Shown piece by piece: positions 52,383-58,105 of a stretch of DNA of 58,105 nucleotides; the stretch's first letter is position 1, and the number at the start of each line of letters is the position of its first letter. This stretch comes from Bacillus sp. RO1 (lineage in GTDB: Bacteria > Bacillota > Bacilli > Bacillales > Bacillaceae_I). A program made the position numbers and the translations under genes. The DNA is taken from NCBI RefSeq assembly GCF_012524115.1, contig NZ_JAAZWB010000061.1, positions 1 through 58,105 on the forward strand, given 5' to 3'. Below the pieces are notes generated by a model. It searched no databases. It saw only the letters and a program-made list of their open reading frames with translations, and had not been told where the DNA came from.

Positions 52383-53396
52383 CTATTCACGCTCTTGGGA
52401 CAATTCCTCTCTGTCAGCGGTGGAAGGTGGTTTTTCCATCCAGCGATTGTTAACCATAATATCAGCACCTGACTTTGCAAGTAATGCTGACTCTGAAGAA
52501 AGCTTCTCATATTTCATTGCAAGATCTGTCCGTTGACTCGCCGAGGATGCGGTTGCATAATTCCCAATTCCGGCAGCAACCATCAAACTATTATGAAACA
52601 TCATTAATTTATCGGAAAATGGTGGAATGTGAGAAGCAGTTACGGAATAGTCTGCTGCCATAGGTGCTTGAATATCATCCTTCAGCAATATATCTACAAA
52701 GGCTTTTATATGAGAATGAGCTAACTGTTTCGCCTTTACCATAAACCCACGAACGTCACTGCTTACAGCCGTCTGGGAAAATGCAGTACAAAGGAGCATC
52801 CCAATCTGATTAGTTTCGATATTAATACTTAGATGAGTCACTTCAATTGTATTTAATGTCCGTTTGTTTACAAAAGGATTCAAGCCGCTGAAATATTTTT
52901 TGTCTTCCACGAAATAAACTCTGTCAGGTATAACGGTATATGGCTTCTTAGTATATATACCTCTTTCTAAAAGGAGGTCTGTTGTAAGATCAAAAATTTC
53001 GATAGTTCTCTGCAGGAATTTCATATAAAGCGTTCTGATATCTTTATTGAACACTGCACTTAGACTTGCGCTATATGTGACCATTCCAATCTTGGCCATT
53101 TGGAGTACATAAGATAGTTGGAATGTGTCTGAAAACAGCCTCGGCGCTTTAAGATTTATGTCATTTTCGGAGAATGCAATTGGAAGAGGATATTTTCCTT
53201 TCCAGAAAACGCCCTTTAGTTCCGTTTCATTTGTAGATGCTACGTCATATGCTTTTGCGATTATCTCTCGAATTTGGTGGTCTTCTACAGTTTCGAGAAA
53301 GTATCTTAAGACACATGCGGACATGGAGTTGTTTAAGTATAACGTCCATAATGTGCTGGTTTCTGCGCAGGACCATTCTGTTGTACGGTTTGTCAT
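52383..53396 (-). CDS. DUF3231 protein (duplicated ferritin-like helices)
   Basis: The 337-residue protein is built from two similar halves of helical bundles, each with the sequence type S-A-x-x-x-[FH]-N-x-D-I or S-D-V-R-G-F. This matches DUF3231, common in Bacillus and related in fold to CotF-like spore-coat proteins. No metal-binding EXXH was found. Function unknown. It lies upstream of repeat copy E. Confidence 0.75.
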   Translation of the reverse strand: MTNRTTEWSCAETSTLWTLYLNNSMSACVLRYFLETVEDHQIREIIAKAYDVASTNETELKGVFWKGKYPLPIAFSENDINLKAPRLFSDTFQLSYVLQMAKIGMVTYSASLSAVFNKDIRTLYMKFLQRTIEIFDLTTDLLLERGIYTKKPYTVIPDRVYFVEDKKYFSGLNPFVNKRTLNTIEVTHLSINIETNQIGMLLCTAFSQTAVSSDVRGFMVKAKQLAHSHIKAFVDILLKDDIQAPMAADYSVTASHIPPFSDKLMMFHNSLMVAAGIGNYATASSASQRTDLAMKYEKLSSESALLAKSGADIMVNNRWMEKPPSTADREELSQERE

Positions 53397-53474
53397 TTTT
53401 GTCCCCTCCTAATTTATTGTTATTATTTTCAATTTGGAGGGGTTTTAGTATTAGTTCTGATTCTTTTTAATCTA

Positions 53475-53696
53475 AAAACTTAAGTTGTTTGTTAATAGCC
53501 GCTGTTGATTTCCGCAAATGGCTTCGCTTTCCTAGGGGCGCTTGTGGAGCCTCCTCGGCTACGCCTGTGGGGTCTCCACCTAGTGCTATCTCCCTCAGGA
53601 GTCTTCGCCTTTTGCTCCAATCAACAGCTAGAAAGCACCTTACTGAAAGTAATTAGTTAGTAATTCGTTTAGAAATCTATTGAAAACTTAAGTTGT
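53475..53696. repeat. 14-bp direct repeats flanking palindromic copy E
   Basis: AAAACTTAAGTTGT occurs at 53475-53488 and again at 53683-53696, on either side of copy E but not touching it (12 and 52 bp away). Confidence 0.8.
53501..53630 (+). repeat. Palindromic intergenic repeat, copy E (best full copy)
   Basis: The ends are exact complements over 10 bp (GCTGTTGATT / AATCAACAGC). Inside the ends, the left arm TTCCGCAAATGGCTTCGC is partly complementary to the right arm TTCGCCTTTTGCTCC, and GTGGAGCCTCC pairs with GGGGTCTCCAC-type bases in the middle. The whole unit can fold into one long imperfect hairpin. No ORF. Confidence 0.93.
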
Positions 53697-53732
53697 AAGA
53701 AATCAACTGTATTCAAAACTTGCTTTATTAAA

Positions 53733-53765
53733 AAAAGAAAACACAATCATAGCTGTGTTTTCTTT
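53733..53765 (-). terminator. Terminator of the que operon
   Basis: A 10-bp perfect stem (AGAAAACACA / TGTGTTTTCT) followed on the minus strand by T-rich DNA, just past the queF stop. Confidence 0.85.
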
Positions 53766-53771
53766 CGTGAT

Positions 53772-54269
53772 TTATCTGTTATCGATTTTTTCTGGGTATA
53801 GGTCATGGTTCATTAGGCGGTATTGTGCCATTTCCTCATATTTTGTTCCCGGTTTTCCATAGTTTGTATACGGGTCGATAGAAATGCCCCCACGCGGGGT
53901 GAATTTACCCCATACTTCTATATAGCGAGGGTCCATTAATTCAATCAAGTCGTTCATGATAATATTCATGCAGTCTTCGTGGAAGTCACCGTGGTTACGG
54001 AAGCTGAATAGGTACAGCTTTAATGATTTGCTTTCCACCATTAATTCACCAGGGATATAGCTGATGTAAATGGTTGCGAAATCCGGCTGATTCGTTTTTG
54101 GACATAAGCTGGTGAATTCCGGGCAGTTGAATTTTACAAAATAATCTCTGTTAGGATGCTTGTTTTCAAAGGTTTCCAATACATCCGGGGAATAGTTAAA
54201 CAAGTAATTTGTCCCTTGATTCCCTAGCAATGTTACACCCTCTAATTCTGAATCTTTTCTTCCTGACAT
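53772..54269 (-). CDS. queF: NADPH-dependent 7-cyano-7-deazaguanine reductase
   Basis: The protein has 165 residues from ATG 54269, the length of B. subtilis QueF. It reduces preQ0 to preQ1, the last free-base step of queuosine synthesis. The catalytic Cys C56 is in [14 protein letters not shown], and the QueF motif with substrate-binding [20 protein letters not shown] is present. AGGAGAGAG precedes the ATG. Last gene of queCDEF, 18 bp after queE. Confidence 0.95.
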   Translation of the reverse strand: MSGRKDSELEGVTLLGNQGTNYLFNYSPDVLETFENKHPNRDYFVKFNCPEFTSLCPKTNQPDFATIYISYIPGELMVESKSLKLYLFSFRNHGDFHEDCMNIIMNDLIELMDPRYIEVWGKFTPRGGISIDPYTNYGKPGTKYEEMAQYRLMNHDLYPEKIDNR

Positions 54270-54287
54270 TTTCACTCTCTCCTTTTA

Positions 54288-55007
54288 TTAAACTCCTCGT
54301 TTGTTACCCCATACTAGTGTGTGCAATTGTGGCAAAACACGAACATTATTCATTTCATCATCATTCATTACTTGGTCGATCAACCACTCATATTTAGCCA
54401 ACAATTTGTTGACTAAATTTTCATCATCCTCTGTGGTGATATCATCATTCCCGACTTGTACATAAAAGGCTACATCCGGATACTCTTTGTGAACTTTCTT
54501 TGCATAAGTCAAATCGTCCTCATCAAATACCACTACTTTTAGAGATACACTACTGTTATTAACTTTTTCTAGTAGGTCACTCAGTATCGGAAAGTTGGTA
54601 TCCATTCCGGAGCTTGGTGGTTTAGGCGAGATGGTTAAGTCATCTATTTCCATTAGCCAATCCTGCCACTTGCTACCTTGTGTTTCAAGCGCCACCTTTA
54701 TCTGATTTTGATGCAAAAGCCTTACAAGATCCCCTATATTTTTTAGAAGAGCTGGATTCCCACCTGAAATAGTAACGTGATTAAAGGCTTTCCCACCAAT
54801 CTCATACAATTGACTATAGATTTCTTCAGGGGACATCATCACGATATCGTCCTTAGCACTGCCGTCCCATGTAAAGGCAGAATCACACCAAGAGCAGCGG
54901 TAATCACACCCAGCAGTCCGCACGAACATCGTTTTCTGCCCAATGACCATTCCTTCCCCTTGGATCGTAGGGCCGAATATTTCTAAAACTGGTATCAGGC
55001 TGCTCAT
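54288..55007 (-). CDS. queE: 7-carboxy-7-deazaguanine synthase (radical SAM)
   Basis: The 239-residue enzyme converts carboxytetrahydropterin to 7-carboxy-7-deazaguanine using an iron-sulfur cluster held by C34-x3-C38-x2-C41 (TAGCDYRCSWCDS) and S-adenosylmethionine. FGPTIQGEGM and VTISGGNPAL are family signatures. The ATG overlaps the end of queD by 4 bp (ATGA-type coupling). Confidence 0.94.
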   Translation of the reverse strand: MSSLIPVLEIFGPTIQGEGMVIGQKTMFVRTAGCDYRCSWCDSAFTWDGSAKDDIVMMSPEEIYSQLYEIGGKAFNHVTISGGNPALLKNIGDLVRLLHQNQIKVALETQGSKWQDWLMEIDDLTISPKPPSSGMDTNFPILSDLLEKVNNSSVSLKVVVFDEDDLTYAKKVHKEYPDVAFYVQVGNDDITTEDDENLVNKLLAKYEWLIDQVMNDDEMNNVRVLPQLHTLVWGNKRGV

Positions 55008-55444
55008 TGTTTTTTCCCCTTCTTAGGTCGGTAAATACAATAGCTTGTCGGTGTTTCCCTTACATATACTTGAAGACAGGTTGGTTTGGAAGGCAAAGTT
55101 TTCAAATGATTTTCTATCGTTTCCCACATGACTCTTGCCACCACTTCCGTTGTTGGGAAATAATTCGGGTCCTGGTCATTGAAGACATCTTTATGATCAT
55201 TAAGAACGGTATGATCAAATTTATCGTGCAAAAGCTTTTTTAACACTTGAAAATTAACAAGAAAACCAGCCTCATCCAGTTCGTCTCCTGCAACTGTTAC
55301 ATTGACGAAGTAGGTATGGCCATGTAGTTGTTTGCATTTCCCGGCAGCATCAGTTGGAACAAAATGTGCCGCTGCTATTTGCATATCCTTGTTTAACTCA
55401 TAGCAATAATCATGTTGTACTTGTGGATAGATTTGTTGCATCAT
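55004..55444 (-). CDS. queD: 6-carboxytetrahydropterin synthase
   Basis: The 146-residue PTPS-family enzyme makes 6-carboxy-tetrahydropterin from dihydroneopterin triphosphate. Zinc ligands H27 (AAHFVP), H41 and H43 (QLHGHTY) and catalytic C37 are visible. It overlaps queC by 4 bp and queE by 4 bp, an all-coupled operon. Confidence 0.94.
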   Translation of the reverse strand: MMQQIYPQVQHDYCYELNKDMQIAAAHFVPTDAAGKCKQLHGHTYFVNVTVAGDELDEAGFLVNFQVLKKLLHDKFDHTVLNDHKDVFNDQDPNYFPTTEVVARVMWETIENHLKTLPSKPTCLQVYVRETPTSYCIYRPKKGKKQ

Positions 55445-56112
55445 GAGGACACAACCCCTTTATCTTTTATAGCAAGGTAGTCATCCAATCCCCGTTTTCT
55501 CAGTTTACAGGCAGGACACTCGCCGCACCCGTCCGCGATTACCCCATTATAGCAAGTCAAAGTTTTTGTCCTTACAAAGTCCAGGGAATCAAGATCGTCT
55601 GCAAGTTTCCATGTTTCTTCCTTGTTTAGCCACATCAATGGAGTGTGGATGACAAATGGATAATCCATCGAAAGATTTAACGTCACATTCATGGATTTAA
55701 TGAAAACATCTCGACAGTCAGGGTAACCGCTGAAGTCTGTTTCACACACTCCTGTTACTATATGTCTCGCACCTATTTGTTTAGCTGCAACCGCTGCAAA
55801 GGATAGGAATAAAAGATTTCTTCCATCTACAAAGGTACTTGGAAGTTCGCCTTCTTTTTCTTCAATTTCAATATCATCTCTTGTTAGGGCATTGGGTGTT
55901 AATTGTCCTAGAAGGGACATATCAAGAATTCGGTGTTTTACTCCCAATTCTTTTGCAATATCTTTGGCACAATCAATTTCTAGTTCATGTCGTTGTCCGT
56001 AATGGAAGGTGACTGCTTCCACTTCATCAAATTCCTTCATAGCCCAAATTAGGCAAGTAGTGCTGTCCTGCCCACCACTGAACACGACCATCGCTTTTTC
56101 CTGTTGCTTCAT
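55441..56112 (-). CDS. queC: 7-cyano-7-deazaguanine synthase
   Basis: The 223-residue PP-loop ATPase converts 7-carboxy-7-deazaguanine to preQ0 with ammonia and ATP. PP-loop SGGQDS (12-17) and a C-terminal zinc cluster [11 protein letters not shown] with a preceding TLTCYNG Cys are present. AAAGGAGTG lies 8 nt before the ATG. First gene of the operon, controlled by the preQ1-I riboswitch upstream. Confidence 0.95.
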   Translation of the reverse strand: MKQQEKAMVVFSGGQDSTTCLIWAMKEFDEVEAVTFHYGQRHELEIDCAKDIAKELGVKHRILDMSLLGQLTPNALTRDDIEIEEKEGELPSTFVDGRNLLFLSFAAVAAKQIGARHIVTGVCETDFSGYPDCRDVFIKSMNVTLNLSMDYPFVIHTPLMWLNKEETWKLADDLDSLDFVRTKTLTCYNGVIADGCGECPACKLRKRGLDDYLAIKDKGVVSS

Positions 56113-56153
56113 CGTGTCTTCACTCCTTTAATCTTCTCAATATATAGTCATAC

Positions 56154-56187
56154 AAAAAACGCTAACCAAAAATAATGGAGGCTAGCG
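56154..56187 (-). terminator. Second leader hairpin of the que operon
   Basis: CGCTAGCC and GGTTAGCG (8 bp with one G-U) around a 12-nt loop are followed on the minus strand by T6. It lies between the riboswitch terminator and queC. Confidence 0.7.
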
Positions 56188-56205
56188 CATAACATCAGAA
56201 AAAAT

Positions 56206-56235
56206 AAAAAAACTATATCCTAAGGAATATAGTTT
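56206..56235 (-). terminator. Riboswitch-controlled terminator of the que operon
   Basis: A 9-bp stem AAACTATAT / ATATAGTTT with loop TCCTTAGG precedes a T-rich run. The loop CCTTAG is complementary to CTAAGG at the 3' end of the aptamer, allowing an antiterminator when preQ1 is absent. Confidence 0.8.
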
Positions 56236-56244
56236 GGTATCTGT

Positions 56245-56282
56245 CCTTAGTTTTTTATAGAGGGTATTTGCTAGAACCTCTC
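56245..56282 (-). ncRNA. preQ1-I riboswitch aptamer
   Basis: On the minus strand the aptamer reads AGAGGTTCTAGCAAATACCC, then TCTATAAAAAACTAAGG, almost the same as the B. subtilis queC-leader preQ1-I aptamer. P1 is AGAGG/CCTCT, with the A-rich tail. It represses queCDEF when preQ1 is abundant. Confidence 0.94.
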
Positions 56283-56417
56283 CTGACGCCAATTTGGGCG
56301 TAAGACTTTATTCAATTTAACTTTGTTACTATAACATATTAAGATAAAATATTCTACTTTTTCTTATGTGAATGATTCGTATTTATTCCAGTTTATAAAA
56401 TAAGCTCTGTTAAACAC

Positions 56418-56598
56418 AGCTGTTGATTTCCGCACTAGGCTTCGCTTTCCTAGGGGCGATTGGGGAGCCTCCTCGGCCTGCGCCTGAGGGGTCCGCTATC
56501 TCCCTCAGGACAAGGAAGGCTTCGACAGCGAAACATCGCACGAAGAAAATGCGTAGCATTTTCGAGGAGTCTTCGCCTATTGCTCCAGTCAACAGCTA
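56418..56598 (+). repeat. Palindromic intergenic repeat, copy G, with internal insertion
   Basis: Ends match copy B (AGCTGTTGATTTCCGCACTA and CAGTCAACAGCTAGG). Between CTCCCTCAGGA and GAGGAGTCTTCG an extra stretch of about 54 bp is inserted, carrying its own hairpin GAAAATGC / GCATTTTC. The central GGGGTCTCC block of other copies is shortened to GGGGTCCGC. Confidence 0.9.
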
Positions 56599-56658
56599 GG
56601 TTGCTGCAAAAATTAACAGTATGCTTTAACTGAGCCATAAAATAAAAGGAGTGATAGA

Positions 56659-57990
56659 ATGGCAAGGTCTGTAAATATGTTACGTCTAAGGACGAATTTT
56701 TGGTTCCTTCCCGTTTTTTATGGAGGGGTAGCACTTCTTTTAGCAATAGGAACGCTTCTACTAGATCATTATTTTATGGCAGGAAAAGTAGAGAAACTAA
56801 TTCCTTCCATCTTCTTATCAAACATTGATCTTGCACAAACAATATTAAGCTCGATTGCTTCTTCTCTCTTAACGATGACAACCATTACTTTTTCGACCAT
56901 CCTTGTTGTTTTGACCACTTACCTGTCGCAGTTTTCTCCAAGGGCCCTGCAAAATTTCATAACGGACCATGCTACCCAAAGAGTCCTTGGTATCTTTACG
57001 GCAGGTTTTATCTATTCCATTATTCTGCTGTTATTTCTTAAGGAAACGAAAGAGGAACAGCTTTTTCTTGTTCCTTCCTTTGCAGTTGCTATAGCCATTC
57101 TTTGTCTAATTGTATTCGTTTTTTTCATTCAACATGTTACAACATGGATTCAAGTAAGCAATTTATTACACAACATAACCGTAGAAACTTTGGAATGTAT
57201 GGAAGAGTTATTTAATGATAGTGACAACTCCACTCATGATGCTCCTTGGGATGATTGGGAGAGTAAAGAAATCACCACAAAAGAACCCATTACCATCATG
57301 TCGAACAAACCTGGCTATGTACAATATATCGATATAGACGCACTAGTAAAAATTGCATATGAAACGGATTGCATTGTTCGTGTGGAAAGACAACAAGGTG
57401 ATTATATAAATGAGCATACACCTATGCTTTCCATTTGGGGTTCAGGTGAAAAAATCGAAAATGAGTCCTTCAGATCTTTGATTACCGTATCCATAGCAAG
57501 AGCGCCTCTTGAAGATGTAGAATTTGGAATTAGGAAGGTGACAGAAATTGGAGTAAGGGCACTTTCACCGGGGATAAATGATCCAAGCACAGCAGTGCAT
57601 TGTATAGAACAATTAGGCACTCTTCTATCTAAGCTTACTTCCATGAAAGGCATTAAACCATTTTTCAATGATGTTTATAGGAATTTGCGGGTAATTGTAA
57701 AAACACCCGATTTTTTTAGTTATCTTGATATCGCTTTTTCTCCCATTATCCGTTATGGAAAAATAGACTTTGATGTTATCCATTCTGTACTTGATGTTCT
57801 GAAGTTGATTTCCGATCACTCTCCCCCTTTCCGAAAAGAAGCTATTTGGAAGTATACATTACATACTATTGAATCAATAAAGGAAGAAAAGTATCTCGAA
57901 CTTGAAAGAGAGAGATTAAATACAAATATCAAGGATCTATGTTATTCACTTGGATACGGTAAAGACATTGAAAGATTGAAATTGAAATGA
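56659..57990 (+). CDS. DUF2254 membrane protein
   Basis: The 443-residue protein has four N-terminal membrane spans (about 15-37, 62-88, 106-128, 136-160) and a large soluble part. It shows the family signature ALSPGINDPSTAVHCIEQLG. Function unknown; the cytosolic part resembles a regulatory domain. AAGGAG 6-10 nt before the ATG. Its promoter must lie in or next to repeat copy G. Confidence 0.85.
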   Translation: MARSVNMLRLRTNFWFLPVFYGGVALLLAIGTLLLDHYFMAGKVEKLIPSIFLSNIDLAQTILSSIASSLLTMTTITFSTILVVLTTYLSQFSPRALQNFITDHATQRVLGIFTAGFIYSIILLLFLKETKEEQLFLVPSFAVAIAILCLIVFVFFIQHVTTWIQVSNLLHNITVETLECMEELFNDSDNSTHDAPWDDWESKEITTKEPITIMSNKPGYVQYIDIDALVKIAYETDCIVRVERQQGDYINEHTPMLSIWGSGEKIENESFRSLITVSIARAPLEDVEFGIRKVTEIGVRALSPGINDPSTAVHCIEQLGTLLSKLTSMKGIKPFFNDVYRNLRVIVKTPDFFSYLDIAFSPIIRYGKIDFDVIHSVLDVLKLISDHSPPFRKEAIWKYTLHTIESIKEEKYLELERERLNTNIKDLCYSLGYGKDIERLKLK

Positions 57991-58024
57991 TTATCGGTTG
58001 TAAACTTTAGCTAACAAACTATAA

Positions 58025-58040
58025 AGAGGCTGGGACAAAA
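58025..58040 (+). repeat. GAGGCTGGGACAAAA repeat, right copy
   Basis: Identical to 192-207 on the other strand, 34 bp after the DUF2254 stop codon. Similarity continues to about 58071. A 6-bp hairpin (GGTATT / AATACC) at 58082-58099 follows. The window ends in CCGCTGT, the start of another palindromic repeat copy. Confidence 0.8.
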
Positions 58041-58105
58041 CTAAAAAAGCCTAATAAAAGACGAACAATTTAGGTGTCATAGGTATTGGCTCTAAATACC
58101 GCTGT

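Larger units (their letters stand above)
56113..56658. other. Divergent region queC/DUF2254
   Basis: 546 bp holding the queC leader (riboswitch, two terminators), a 5-bp hairpin (GACGCC / GGGCGT, 56285-56301) just before the aptamer, repeat copy G, and only about 60 bp between the repeat and the DUF2254 start codon. Confidence 0.6.

Noticed and set aside
56450-56746. Minus-strand ORF across repeat copy G
   Set aside because: Its sequence is made mostly of the palindromic repeat and the DUF2254 start region; no ribosome site. Similar spurious ORFs arise at other repeat copies.

Overview
The window looks like chromosomal DNA of an endospore-forming Bacillaceae species of moderate to low GC. 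It carries a complete histidine-utilisation operon with HutP, a gerA-type germination operon, a Spo0E-family phosphatase, a YjcZ-family peptide, a PatA-like aminotransferase, a YkwC-like dehydrogenase and a preQ1-I riboswitch, all of which have close Bacillus counterparts. The twin alkaline-type subtilisins recall alkaliphilic or halotolerant Bacillus of the B. cohnii/Sutcliffiella type; that placement is inference. No rRNA, tRNA, prophage, complete insertion sequence or CRISPR array was seen.

Layout. 0-7 kb: purine permease, an IDEAL-domain peptide and a small membrane protein behind a perfect PerR box, patA, then an operon of ECF sigma factor, small membrane protein (probable anti-sigma) and a 738-residue membrane TPR protein. 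7-14 kb: four secreted subtilases, two subtilisin-like and two larger ones of which one ends in SLH-like modules. 14-21 kb: NSS transporter, NarL-type two-component system, cytosolic PAS kinase, YkwC-like dehydrogenase. 21-28 kb: hutPHUIG with an attenuator between hutP and hutH. 28-34 kb: TPR-like membrane protein, SDR with an altered active site, ArsR regulator, a fused sigma/anti-sigma membrane protein, a new 38-residue ORF, and a LysM-NlpC/P60 hydrolase. 34-40.5 kb: Mn catalase, YjcZ peptide, small membrane protein and hydrolase, Spo0E-like peptide, T-box-controlled argS, DUF2269 protein, then a striking 21-bp-phased 9-mer array. 40.5-49 kb: ABC transporter, small membrane and zinc-ribbon-like proteins, nucleoside hydrolase and the ger operon. 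49-58 kb: YolD-like protein and a sigma-70-family factor flanking a palindrome-rich region, an AbrB-like regulator, DUF3231 protein, the riboswitch-controlled queCDEF operon and a DUF2254 protein.

Cross-cutting structure. An imperfectly palindromic intergenic repeat of about 130 bp occurs at seven places, with a possible eighth cut by the right window edge. A second repeat (GAGGCTGGGACAAAA) lies beside it at both ends of the window in mirror orientation. Both subtilisin promoters share a pair of inverted boxes with exactly the same 42-nt spacing. Candidate CodY, PerR, PurR, CcpA and Spo0A sites suggest nutrient and stress control of several units. The most novel items are the 21-bp helically phased array (40254-40462), the sigma/anti-sigma fusion (29901-32042), the twin-box subtilisin promoters, and the palindromic repeat family with its nested and half copies. 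All assignments come from reading the sequence; no database search was run.
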